DNA of 16,288 bases from NCBI GenBank assembly GCA_029932445.1, contig JAOZQB010000045.1, positions 1 through 16,288 of the forward strand. Direction: 5' to 3'. A model generated the notes under the pieces. It saw nothing but the letters and a program-made list of their open reading frames with translations. It was not told where the DNA came from and did not search any database. Of this stretch, positions 1 through 6,714 are shown in pieces. Position numbers and translations under genes: made by a program. Each line of letters starts with the position of its first letter. The first letter of the stretch is position 1. This DNA comes from Bacteroidales bacterium. GTDB taxonomy: Bacteria > Bacteroidota > Bacteroidia > Bacteroidales > JAADGE01.

Positions 1-6
1 GCTAAT

Positions 7-40
7 AAAAAAAACCTGCAATTATAAAATTACAGGTTTT
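7..40 (-). terminator. Intrinsic terminator downstream of kbl
   Basis: Arms at 11-23 and 28-40 pair in 12 of 13 positions around a 4-nt loop. On the minus strand the hairpin is followed by a run of eight U (plus-strand A run at 7-14, partly within the stem). It begins 22 bp past the kbl stop codon, so it should end the kbl transcript. The right flank is also T-rich, so it may act in both directions. Confidence 0.8.
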
Positions 41-62
41 ATTAATCTCCCGGTTTAGTTTT

Positions 63-1289
63 TTATTCTCCGTACATACTAATTATTTCTTCTTTATTTT
101 TTCCGAGAATGTTAAATTCTTTTCCGATTTTTATAAATGCATTAATTGCTTTATCAAGATGTTCTTTTTCATGTGCTGCTGACAACTGAATTCTTATTCT
201 GGCTTGACCTTTTGCTACAACGGGATAATAAAATCCGATAACATAAATCCCTTCATTGAGAAGTTTTGATGCAAAATCTTGAGATAATTTAGCATTGAAA
301 AGCATTAAAGCAACAATGGCAGAATCAGAAGGTTTAATAACAAAACCGGCTTTTTCCATTTTTTCTCTGAAATATTCTGAATTGCCTATAACCTTATCCC
401 TGAGCTCCGTAGATTCTGTAAGAACATTTAAAACTTCAAGTGCGGCACCGACAATAACCGGTGACAGTGAATTTGAAAATAAATAAGGACGCGAACGTTG
501 ACGAAGCATATCAATAATTTCTTTTTTACCGGTTGTGAAGCCGCCCATAGCTCCGCCCAGTGCTTTCCCGAGGGTGCTTGTGATAATGTCAACACGGTTC
601 ATTACATTATTATATTCATGAGTACCCCTTCCTGTTTTTCCGATAAATCCGGATGCATGACTGTCATCTACCATCACCATTGCATCATATTTTTCTGCCA
701 GGTCACAAATGTAATCCAATTTGGCAATATCGCCGTCCATTGAAAAAACACCGTCGGTAACAATTATTCTGAATCGTTGAGCTTGAGCTACCTTAAGTTG
801 AGTCTCAAGATCTTCCATATTGCTGTGAGTGTATCGATATCTGGCTGCTTTGCAGAGTCTTACGCCGTCAATAATGGAAGCATGATTCAATTCGTCCGAA
901 ATGATGGCATCTTCTTGGGTGAAAAGCGGTTCAAATACACCGCCGTTAGCATCAAAAGCTGCAGCATATAAAATGGTATCTTCCGTCCCGAAAAAGTCAG
1001 CAATTTTATGTTCCAATTCCTTATGAATATCCTGAGTTCCGCAAATAAAACGAACCGAAGACATTCCGTAACCGTGTGTATCCAATGCTTTTTTTGCCGC
1101 ATTAATAACTTTTGGGTGTGACGAAAGACCGAGATAATTGTTAGCACAAAAATTTATCACCGTTTCACCCGTTGTAAGTGAAATTTCAGCTCCTTGAGCT
1201 GTTGTTATGATGCGTTCATTTTTGTATAAACCTGCCTCTTTAATTGAGTGCAATTCAGCAGTTAAATAATCTTTTATTTTACCGTACAT
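63..1289 (-). CDS. kbl: Glycine C-acetyltransferase (2-amino-3-ketobutyrate CoA ligase)
   Basis: This PLP enzyme interconverts glycine plus acetyl-CoA with 2-amino-3-oxobutyrate plus CoA, the second step of threonine breakdown through threonine dehydrogenase. The 408 residues are close to the 398 of the E. coli enzyme and show the alpha-oxoamine synthase fold-type I layout. Visible motifs are the N-terminal NFCANNYLGL at 46-55, NHAS at 135-138 (His that stacks on the cofactor), VDDSHASG at 207-214 (cofactor Asp and His) and TSTLGKALGG at 237-246 with Lys242 as the Schiff-base lysine. Related 8-amino-7-oxononanoate synthase and serine palmitoyltransferase share this fold, but the overall sequence and the HGYGMSSVRFICGTQDIHK segment favour Kbl. 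No threonine dehydrogenase gene is visible; it may lie left of the window or elsewhere. The gene is monocistronic within view, with a -7 motif upstream and a terminator behind it. Confidence 0.93.
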   Translation of the reverse strand: MYGKIKDYLTAELHSIKEAGLYKNERIITTAQGAEISLTTGETVINFCANNYLGLSSHPKVINAAKKALDTHGYGMSSVRFICGTQDIHKELEHKIADFFGTEDTILYAAAFDANGGVFEPLFTQEDAIISDELNHASIIDGVRLCKAARYRYTHSNMEDLETQLKVAQAQRFRIIVTDGVFSMDGDIAKLDYICDLAEKYDAMVMVDDSHASGFIGKTGRGTHEYNNVMNRVDIITSTLGKALGGAMGGFTTGKKEIIDMLRQRSRPYLFSNSLSPVIVGAALEVLNVLTESTELRDKVIGNSEYFREKMEKAGFVIKPSDSAIVALMLFNAKLSQDFASKLLNEGIYVIGFYYPVVAKGQARIRIQLSAAHEKEHLDKAINAFIKIGKEFNILGKNKEEIISMYGE

Positions 1290-1327
1290 GATATTTAATT
1301 TTTTTAAGGTTGATTTTCAAAATTAAG

Positions 1328-1335
1328 CAAAACTA
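1328..1335 (-). promoter_or_regulatory. Bacteroidota -7 promoter element for kbl
   Basis: On the minus strand this reads TAGTTTTG, an exact match to TAnnTTTG, about 38 bp before the kbl start codon. No clear -33 TTG is seen at the expected spacing. Confidence 0.5.
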
Positions 1336-1378
1336 CATAAATTATTTTCATTAGAATTAAAAAACCTCTTCAACGGGA

Positions 1379-1407
1379 TTGTTTAATAACATTTTATGTT
1401 ACATTTG
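1379..1407 (+). promoter_or_regulatory. Promoter of the bacteriohemerythrin gene
   Basis: A -33 TTG at 1379-1381 and an exact -7 TACATTTG at 1400-1407 are separated by 18 bp, the usual Bacteroidota arrangement. Transcription should start near 1413, giving a leader of about 40 nt. The spacer holds a perfect palindrome AACAT-N3-ATGTT at 1388-1400, and the leader holds two copies of TGTTATAAA (1417-1425 and 1430-1438). These could be regulator sites. Confidence 0.7.
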
Positions 1408-1452
1408 CACAAAAAATGTTATAAAGCATTGTTATAAAACAAAAAACAGATT

Positions 1453-1884
1453 ATGTTAATAAAATGGGAAACAAAATTTGAAACAGGGATAAATCGTATA
1501 GATGAACAACATAAACAGCTTGTTGCTATTATGAATAAACTTCATGAAAACATCATAATCCAAAAAGACGGTTCATTAGTAAATGACTTATTAATGGATT
1601 TGAAAATATATACGATAGATCATTTTACTACTGAGGAAAAAATGTTGAAAAAATATAATTATCCTGCGGAAAAAGAACATATTGAGGAGCATCAAAAGTT
1701 TATAAATAAAGTATCGGAAAATTTATTTGATGTTTCTTCCGCAAATCTGGCAAAAGGCTATCGCTTGGTTGAATTTCTTAAAGATTGGATTACGGATCAT
1801 GTCTTGATGCATGACATGGAATATGTTACACATTTTAAGAAACATCATACATTTTTAGCTGAAATTCAAACAGATATTTTATAA
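1453..1884 (+). CDS. Bacteriohemerythrin
   Basis: This is a single-domain O2-binding protein of the hemerythrin family, a four-helix bundle with a non-heme diiron site. At 143 residues it has the normal length, and all seven expected ligands are present: His20 (DEQHK), His57 and Glu61 (HFTTE), His76 and His80 (HIEEH), and His116 and Asp121 (HVLMHD). It has no signal peptide and should be cytoplasmic. No output domain is fused to it, so it is more likely an O2 carrier, store or scavenger than a signalling protein. It stands alone behind its own promoter. The palindrome inside that promoter hints at regulation, possibly by oxygen, but this is inference. Confidence 0.92.
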   Translation: MLIKWETKFETGINRIDEQHKQLVAIMNKLHENIIIQKDGSLVNDLLMDLKIYTIDHFTTEEKMLKKYNYPAEKEHIEEHQKFINKVSENLFDVSSANLAKGYRLVEFLKDWITDHVLMHDMEYVTHFKKHHTFLAEIQTDIL

Positions 1885-1974
1885 TTCATCTTATTTAAAA
1901 AAAATCATTAAAAATTAACAATGATAATTAAAAGATAATGTAATTTTACCCTCTGAATTTTCGTTTAGGATAAA

Positions 1975-2595
1975 ATGCGTAGTTTTTTTTTAATATTATT
2001 TATTTTTTCAGGAAGTTTTCTTTTTTCTCAAAAGAAATTTAATGCTATTTATTTTCTTGAGAAAATGAAAAAAGAAGGCGGCGGGATTTTAGAAGTAAGA
2101 ATTTCCCCTGAAGGAGATACGACTTTTAATGTTCAAATGAGTCCCGTTGTAATTTTCCCTCCTCGCACATTCAGAAGCAAAAGAGAGCGAAAAAGATATT
2201 ATCGATTGGTAAGGAATGTTAAAAAAGTATATCCTTATTCATTAATCATTAAGCGAATCTTTGTTGAATCGGAGTTTGTTTTAAGACATATGGAGAATAA
2301 CAGAGAAAGAAAAAAATATATTAATGAAAAAGAAAAAGAACTTAAAAAAGAATTTGAAGGTGATATCCGAAATATGACTTATTCTCAAGGAAGAATTTTG
2401 ATAAAATTAGTTGATCGGCAAACAAGCCATACAACTTATGAATTGGTAAAACATTTTAAAGGCAGTGTATCTGCTTTTTTTTGGCAAGGGATTGCGCGGA
2501 TTTTTCAAACAAACTTAAAATATGAATACGACCCTGACGGAACCGATAAATGGATAGAAGAAATAGTGGCAAGAATAGAAAACGGACAACTTTGA
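1975..2595 (+). CDS. Secreted DUF4294 family protein
   Basis: This 206-residue protein has an N-terminal signal peptide (hydrophobic 3-17, cleavage likely after FLFSQ near residue 19). The body matches my memory of DUF4294, a family of unknown function essentially confined to Bacteroidota: the KVYPYSL segment, an Arg/Lys/Glu-rich central helix, then MTYSQGRILIKLVDRQT and the AFFWQGIAR / YDPDG region. It has no lipobox and no transmembrane segment after the signal, so a periplasmic location is likely. It lies 90 bp behind the hemerythrin gene. Only an imperfect -7 element (TAATTTTA at 1941-1948) is seen, so partial read-through from upstream is possible. The last codons form the left arm of the terminator. 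Its function is not known. Confidence 0.85.
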   Translation: MRSFFLILFIFSGSFLFSQKKFNAIYFLEKMKKEGGGILEVRISPEGDTTFNVQMSPVVIFPPRTFRSKRERKRYYRLVRNVKKVYPYSLIIKRIFVESEFVLRHMENNRERKKYINEKEKELKKEFEGDIRNMTYSQGRILIKLVDRQTSHTTYELVKHFKGSVSAFFWQGIARIFQTNLKYEYDPDGTDKWIEEIVARIENGQL

Positions 2596-2609
2596 TGTTG
2601 TCCGTTTTT
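2581..2609 (+). terminator. Intrinsic terminator overlapping the DUF4294 stop codon
   Basis: A perfect 10-bp stem (2581-2590 with 2597-2606) around a 6-nt loop is followed by a T run (2605-2609). The TGA stop at 2593-2595 sits in the loop. The left flank has four A residues, so the hairpin could also weakly stop the convergent minus-strand transcript of the gene at 2636-3244. Confidence 0.88.
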
Positions 2610-2635
2610 GTTTATTTGATACTATTTATACCTTA

Positions 2636-3244
2636 TTAAAATGCTTTATTTTTAAGTAGGAATTTTGCCAATTCTTTACCTGCTTTTGCATAAGCTTCTT
2701 TAATACGTTCTCCTGTATCCCAACCGGCTCCGGAATTTCCGGGTGATTTCTTAATGTCAATTTTTGCCAAAACAGTATTAGGATCAGAAGTTTTAACAAA
2801 TATAGCTTTGCAATTAATAGTTGCCGGGGCTGATGAAATTCCGATGTAATAACCGGGTTCGGTGAAATAAGTATGTAAAATCATGGTATATTCTGCATCT
2901 GTGCTGTTTTGTTCTGCAACAGCATCTTTTTTCATAATGTACTTATTAAAAAGCAATTCAAATTTAGGTTCAAATCGTTTTTCTCTGTCTTCCGTCCACA
3001 TAGTTGCCCATTTGTCTCCGCGACCGGCTTCTTTATTATTATATTCTTCAGTTTTTTTAGCAAGATAATCTGCTTCGGAATATTTTCCGACTTTCATGTC
3101 ATCATAGGTGTATTGTAAATTCAAATCTTTTACACCTTTTAGAAATTTCAGGTTTCCTTCAACTAATTTAATCCTTTGTGCTTGTATGTTTCCTGCTAAG
3201 AAAATTACAAATACTGCTAATAATACTTTTTTCATGTTTTTCAT
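2636..3244 (-). CDS. Uncharacterised secreted protein
   Basis: I do not recognise the family of this 202-residue protein. It begins with a signal peptide: Lys-rich start, hydrophobic 7-19, then GNIQAQ with cleavage likely after residue 22. The mature part looks like a soluble alpha/beta protein, with a YTMILHTYFTEPGYYIGI segment at about 119-136 and a helical C-terminus rich in Lys and Ala. It has no Cys near the signal peptide, so it is not a lipoprotein, and no later membrane segment. Met4 (at 3235) is an equally good start. The gene follows the TlpA-like gene by 17 bp on the same strand and is probably co-transcribed, which weakly suggests an envelope role. Confidence 0.75.
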   Translation of the reverse strand: MKNMKKVLLAVFVIFLAGNIQAQRIKLVEGNLKFLKGVKDLNLQYTYDDMKVGKYSEADYLAKKTEEYNNKEAGRGDKWATMWTEDREKRFEPKFELLFNKYIMKKDAVAEQNSTDAEYTMILHTYFTEPGYYIGISSAPATINCKAIFVKTSDPNTVLAKIDIKKSPGNSGAGWDTGERIKEAYAKAGKELAKFLLKNKAF

Positions 3245-3261
3245 TTTAAGTGAATAATTTA

Positions 3262-3873
3262 TTATTTGTTTATTAATTTGTTAATGAGTTTTTGAGTTCG
3301 GTCACCGCTCCAATTCGTTGCTCCTGTTTCTCTTACCATTATTTCACCTGTTTTTGAAATAATGAATGTAACGGGAATTGCATTTGATTGAAAAACAGCC
3401 GGTGATTTTGTGTCAGAAGTATAAATAGGAAAAGAATAATTTCGTTTGTTGACAAAATCCGTTGCTTTTGGCATCGGTTCATTTGTAACAAGTAAAAATT
3501 GAATGTCGGAATTATCTTTGTATTTATCATATAATTTTTGAATTTCCGGCATTTCGCCCACACAAGGCGGACACCAAGTGGCCCAAAAGTTCAGAAAAAT
3601 AACTTTCCCTTTAAAATCTGCAAAATTTACCGATACATTTTCGGAATTTTTAAGTTGCCAATTATAACTATTTTCAGAAAGTTTAACAATATCTTTTGCA
3701 GACTTAACCGACGGCGGGATTATGTATGCTCTGATTCGATTAACAAAACCGCCTACTCCCAACCTTCCCGCAGGTGTTAACATAACAAGAATGAATATGA
3801 TAAATATGACGTCCGTAATTTTTGACCACAAAGATTTTTTCTTATATTTTTCGATATAATTTTTGATGTTCAT
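3262..3873 (-). CDS. Membrane-anchored TlpA/ResA-like thioredoxin
   Basis: This thiol-disulfide oxidoreductase of the TlpA/ResA group has 203 residues. It has a basic N-terminus, one membrane segment at about 20-33 and a periplasmic thioredoxin fold. The active site WCPPC has Cys101 and Cys104, followed by the typical EMPE. The cis-proline is in IPVTF (Pro167). The GKVIFLNFWATW strand is characteristic of TlpA-like proteins. The anchor followed by the CPPC fold points to periplasmic thiol reduction, for instance for cytochrome c maturation or another exported client; no cytochrome gene is in the window. It is the first gene of a likely pair with the secreted protein downstream and has a -7 motif just before its start. 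Confidence 0.88.
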   Translation of the reverse strand: MNIKNYIEKYKKKSLWSKITDVIFIIFILVMLTPAGRLGVGGFVNRIRAYIIPPSVKSAKDIVKLSENSYNWQLKNSENVSVNFADFKGKVIFLNFWATWCPPCVGEMPEIQKLYDKYKDNSDIQFLLVTNEPMPKATDFVNKRNYSFPIYTSDTKSPAVFQSNAIPVTFIISKTGEIMVRETGATNWSGDRTQKLINKLINK

Positions 3874-3887
3874 TTTTAAAATTTTGT

Positions 3888-3895
3888 CAAAGATA
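3888..3895 (-). promoter_or_regulatory. -7 promoter element of the TlpA-like gene
   Basis: The minus strand reads TATCTTTG, an exact TAnnTTTG match. It lies only 14 bp from the start codon, so the leader would be very short (about 8 nt). The -33 region is weak. Confidence 0.5.
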
Positions 3896-3944
3896 ATAAC
3901 ATATCTTATTTTTTATTGTTAAATTATTAAAGAGCAATAAAAAA

Positions 3945-3968
3945 AGCCCGCAATAAAGTTTGCAGGCT
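3945..3968 (-). terminator. Orphan terminator-like hairpin in a divergent gap
   Basis: Arms 3945-3953 and 3960-3968 pair in 8 of 9 positions around a 6-nt loop. On the minus strand the hairpin is followed by a U run (plus-strand A run at 3939-3945). It lies between two divergent genes, upstream of both apparent promoters, so it ends no annotated transcript. The rest of the gap (3969-4078) is AT-rich with no convincing reading frame. Confidence 0.6.
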
Positions 3969-4078
3969 TCTCGACGTTTGATTATGAGAAAATTATTTAT
4001 CTTCAATATTTAGACTTTTAAGATACAAAAAGGTTTAATGTTATTGAACAGAGTTTATTTTTTTATTTTTTAATTTAT

Positions 4079-4086
4079 TATTTTTG
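4079..4086 (+). promoter_or_regulatory. -7 promoter element of the lipoprotein gene
   Basis: TATTTTTG is an exact TAnnTTTG match, 25 bp before the start codon. No clean -33 TTG is present (only TTTA at 4054-4057). The surrounding T-rich sequence makes a chance match easier here. Confidence 0.35.
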
Positions 4087-4111
4087 TTCTTTAATCTTTA
4101 AAATTTTAAAT

Positions 4112-5002
4112 ATGAAAACTGTTTTTAAACTCGGCATTTTGCTTTTTTCAATTTTGCTTTCTTTCGGAGCATGTAAAAAAGATTCTTTCAAAAGTATTAA
4201 AGATGTTAAATTAAAAGTTGATTTTACGACTCCGGTAAATGCGTCAAAAATTGACATGACAAAGCAAACTCCCGATAATTATTTTGTTGCTCTTAAAAGT
4301 GTTACACTTAAAGGAGATGAGGATACTCCCGATTTTGAGATTTTTAATGAAAGTGATTTAAGTTCTTCTTTTGTGTTTGATTTTTCCGATACCGAAACAA
4401 CACATTCGTTAATGCAGGGAACAACAGTTCCGGACGGAAATTATTCTTCCGTAAAGATTGAAATTTATTATTTACAAATGAAATTAAATATTTCGGCAAG
4501 CAGCGGGATTGAACAGCGAAACATTCGTATTTATTTGTCAGATGATGCAGAAACAGAAAGCGGATTACATCAACCCGGAGATATGACACAAATTAATACA
4601 GCCGGTACGGAAGAAGGATGGATGTTGGGAAACGGACAAAGTCCCGATATGACACCGATTTCGCCTCGCTCTGCTGCTTATACCAATGATGAAGATGACG
4701 ACGGCTTAGGTGACGGTAATATTTGGTTTGATTTTAACGGTAAACCCGGTAATAATTTCGGTCCTTTCGGTGATGCCGATTTTATGAATAACGCTCCGCA
4801 TCCGGTTTATTCTGCAACAATTAATTTTGATTTAACAGATAACGGCGGTGAAAATATTATTATTGATTTTAATGTTAATAATTGCTGGCAATTTGAAGAC
4901 AGAGATTTTACCGGTGCGTTTGGTGCAGGAGATCTTTCAGACACTCCTTACCCGACTAAATGGAATATGGCACTACCGATTATGAGTGTCACTTTGGAAT
5001 AA
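4112..5002 (+). CDS. Uncharacterised Bacteroidota lipoprotein with Asp-rich loop
   Basis: This 296-residue protein starts with a lipoprotein signal: hydrophobic 5-20 and a lipobox ending FGAC, with Cys21 as the lipidated residue. The -3 Phe is unusual but tolerated. KKD follows the Cys, which is not an obvious surface-export signal, so the side of the membrane is unclear. Residues 35-130 are beta-rich, with VALKSVTLKG and PDGNYSSVKIEIYYLQMKLN. This resembles the layout of DUF4382-type lipoproteins, but I am not confident of that family. At 193-203 there is a DEDDDGLGDGN loop of the calcium-binding DxDxDG type. The gene stands alone with its own -7 motif and shares a bidirectional terminator with folA. 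Confidence 0.78.
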   Translation: MKTVFKLGILLFSILLSFGACKKDSFKSIKDVKLKVDFTTPVNASKIDMTKQTPDNYFVALKSVTLKGDEDTPDFEIFNESDLSSSFVFDFSDTETTHSLMQGTTVPDGNYSSVKIEIYYLQMKLNISASSGIEQRNIRIYLSDDAETESGLHQPGDMTQINTAGTEEGWMLGNGQSPDMTPISPRSAAYTNDEDDDGLGDGNIWFDFNGKPGNNFGPFGDADFMNNAPHPVYSATINFDLTDNGGENIIIDFNVNNCWQFEDRDFTGAFGAGDLSDTPYPTKWNMALPIMSVTLE

Positions 5003-5028
5003 ATTTAAAAAAAAGAAATATGCGAACG

Positions 5029-5060
5029 AAAAAAGAGAAGTTTAATCACTTCTCTTTTTT
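5029..5060. terminator. Bidirectional terminator shared by the lipoprotein gene and folA
   Basis: A perfect 13-bp stem (5029-5041 with 5048-5060) encloses a 6-nt loop. The right arm ends in six T and the left arm begins with six A, so each strand has its own U run. The right half encodes the last residues of folA, whose stop codon (5046-5048) spans the loop edge. Confidence 0.9.
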
Positions 5061-5546
5061 GCTTCTTATATAATCATAAAAAGTAAATTTTAATCCGTTC
5101 TTATCATCCTTAAAAGTTTTAGAAATATTGTCAACTTCCCATATTGTGTAATCAATTTCAGGAAAGAAAGTATCGCCTTCAAATGATTTATGAACTCTTG
5201 TAAGATACATTTTGTCTGCAATCGGTAAAAATGATTTATAAATTTCGGCACCTCCGCAAATAAATATTTCATCTTCGTTTTTACATTCTTTTAGAGCATC
5301 TTCGATTGAATTTACTGTTGTTGCGCCTTCAAAAATCAATTTTTTTTGAGAACTTAAAATAATGTTTTTCCTTTTGGGTAAAGGTTTGAAAGGGAGTGAT
5401 TCGTATGTTTTCCTACCCATAATAACGGGATGTCCGGAAGTCAATTTTTTAAAATGTTTTAAATCTTCGGAGATATGCCAAATTAAATCATTATCTTTTC
5501 CGATGACGTTATTTTCTGCAAGGGCAGCAATTATTGAAATGGTCAT
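5046..5546 (-). CDS. folA: Dihydrofolate reductase
   Basis: This NADPH-dependent enzyme reduces dihydrofolate to tetrahydrofolate in the cytoplasm. The 166 residues match the normal bacterial length of about 160. Motifs in order: ISIIAALAENNVIGKDN at 3-19 (Met20-type loop), LIWHISEDLKHFK at 21-33 with Asp28 in the place of E. coli catalytic Asp27, GRKTYESLP at 44-52 (cofactor binding), and FICGGAEIY near 95-103 (the GG that contacts NADPH). It follows thyA with only 2 bp between stop and start codons. The pairing makes sense: ThyA produces dihydrofolate, which FolA recycles. The last codons lie inside the shared terminator. Confidence 0.95.
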   Translation of the reverse strand: MTISIIAALAENNVIGKDNDLIWHISEDLKHFKKLTSGHPVIMGRKTYESLPFKPLPKRKNIILSSQKKLIFEGATTVNSIEDALKECKNEDEIFICGGAEIYKSFLPIADKMYLTRVHKSFEGDTFFPEIDYTIWEVDNISKTFKDDKNGLKFTFYDYIRSKKEK

Positions 5547-5548
5547 AT

Positions 5549-6343
5549 TTAAACAGATATAGCACCTTTAATATGCGGATGCGGGTTGTAATTTTCAAGT
5601 TTAAAATCTTCATATTTAAAATCGATAACTTTTTTTATTGTCGGATTTAAAATCATTTTAGGGAGTTCTCTTGGTTTTCTGGAAACTTGTAATTTAACTT
5701 GTTCGATATGATTCGTATAAATGTGTGCATCGCCCAATGTATGAACAAAATCACCAAGTTCGTATCCGGTTTCTTGAGCAATCATCATTATCAACAAAGC
5801 ATATGAAGCAATATTAAACGGGACACCGAGAAAAATATCGGCACTTCTTTGATAGAGTTGGCAGGATAATTTATTGTCGGCAACATAAAATTGAAATAAG
5901 ATGTGGCAGGGCGGTAAATTCATTTTGTCTAAATCACCTACGTTCCAGGCACTTACAATATGTCTTCTGGAATTCGGATTTTCTTTCAGTTGCTTGATAA
6001 CATTTGAAAGCTGATCAATATGTCCGTTGTTTTCTGTTGTCCATGAACGCCATTGATATCCGTAAATTCTTCCGAGTTCACCGTCAGGGTCTGCCCATTC
6101 GTTCCAAATTCGTACACCGTTTTCTTGCAGGTATTTTGTATTGGTTGAACCTTTTATAAACCAAAGTAATTCATGAATAATTGATTTTAGATGTGTTTTT
6201 TTTGTCGTAATGAGGGGAAAACCGTCTTGTAAATTAAATCGCATCTGATGCCCGAAAACACTGATGGTTCCGGTTCCCGTTCGATCTTCTTTTTTAACAC
6301 CTTCATCAAGAACTCTGTTTAAAAGGTTTAAATATTGCTGCAT
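5549..6343 (-). CDS. thyA: Thymidylate synthase
   Basis: ThyA methylates dUMP to dTMP, using methylene-tetrahydrofolate as carbon and hydride donor and releasing dihydrofolate. The protein has 264 residues, the same length as E. coli ThyA, and key residues fall at the same numbers: Arg21 in KEDRTGTGT, the phosphate-binding Arg pair in SRRH at 125-128, nucleophile Cys146 in LPPCH, and Asn177 in GVPFNIASY. It is the first gene of a thyA-folA operon and should be constitutively expressed. Two -7 motifs lie 19-35 bp upstream. Presence of ThyA suggests the organism does not depend on the flavin enzyme ThyX. Confidence 0.97.
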   Translation of the reverse strand: MQQYLNLLNRVLDEGVKKEDRTGTGTISVFGHQMRFNLQDGFPLITTKKTHLKSIIHELLWFIKGSTNTKYLQENGVRIWNEWADPDGELGRIYGYQWRSWTTENNGHIDQLSNVIKQLKENPNSRRHIVSAWNVGDLDKMNLPPCHILFQFYVADNKLSCQLYQRSADIFLGVPFNIASYALLIMMIAQETGYELGDFVHTLGDAHIYTNHIEQVKLQVSRKPRELPKMILNPTIKKVIDFKYEDFKLENYNPHPHIKGAISV

Positions 6344-6361
6344 AGATAAAAATTTAATTCA

Positions 6362-6378
6362 CAAAAATATCAAATTTA
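6362..6378 (-). promoter_or_regulatory. Tandem -7 promoter elements of thyA-folA
   Basis: Two exact TAnnTTTG matches sit next to each other on the minus strand: TATTTTTG (6362-6369) and TAAATTTG (6371-6378). No clear -33 element is seen, so I cannot say which is used. Confidence 0.45.
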
Positions 6379-6428
6379 TCTTTGTAATCAGAAATACCGG
6401 AAGGATATTATTAATAAATTTCTTATCT

Positions 6429-6643
6429 CGTATTATTCATGAAAAATTTAAATTTAATATCTATCTTGCTGTTAAGCAAATATTTTTGTCAAAAAACAAT
6501 AATCAAAATTTGGGTATAAAATTTTCACCAAAGGTACGTTTTTCTCATCCTGCCTCATCGTTGCAAGCCCTTTGCAGTATCAATATACAACAGCAGGACT
6601 TGTCGCCTTGATGCAGACTGAGAAAAATCGTATGAATAATACG
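6429..6643. repeat. Region bounded by a 12-bp perfect inverted repeat
   Basis: CGTATTATTCAT at 6429-6440 is repeated in inverted orientation as ATGAATAATACG at 6632-6643, with 191 bp between. The right copy also forms a local 5-bp hairpin (6629-6643) and lies about 40 bp upstream of the -7 element of the next gene. There is no clear target-site duplication. The stretch 6344-6714 contains no gene I can support. It holds the thyA promoter, this repeat pair, the structured patch at 6535-6632 and the promoter of the propeller gene. Confidence 0.5.
6535..6632. repeat. GC-richer nested inverted-repeat element (structured DNA or RNA)
   Basis: The outer arms 6535-6547 and 6619-6632 pair over 13 bp with one bulged base. 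Directly inside, TCCTGC (6548-6553) pairs with GCAGGA (6593-6598) and encloses two small hairpins: 6562-6576 (5-bp stem) and 6577-6588 (4-bp stem). The 80 bases 6541-6620 contain 38 G or C, well above the AT-rich surroundings. It lies upstream of the likely transcription start of the next gene. It could be an interspersed repeat, a miniature mobile element or a small RNA; the window alone cannot decide. Confidence 0.5.
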
Positions 6644-6684
6644 GGTTATATATTCAGATACTTTTTTCAAAGGAAATTTTTCAG

Positions 6685-6692
6685 TACATTTG
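6685..6692 (+). promoter_or_regulatory. -7 promoter element of the propeller/SpoIIE gene
   Basis: TACATTTG is an exact TAnnTTTG match 22 bp before the start codon, giving a leader of roughly 16 nt. The -33 region is T-rich but lacks a clear TTG. Confidence 0.55.
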
Positions 6693-6714
6693 TTTTCTGT
6701 TTATTCTTAAAATT

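Noticed and set aside
887..1147. Minus-strand open frame inside kbl
   Set aside because: It lies wholly within the well-supported kbl coding sequence in another frame, with no family features.
6264..6611. Open frame of 115 codons on the plus strand across the thyA start and the following gap
   Set aside because: It is antisense to thyA for its first part, has Ile/Lys/Asn-rich composition of AT-rich non-coding DNA and no recognisable motif.
6535..6632. tRNA or known riboswitch
   Set aside because: The fold has no acceptor stem/anticodon pattern and lies upstream of the next gene's likely transcription start, so it cannot be a leader riboswitch for that promoter.
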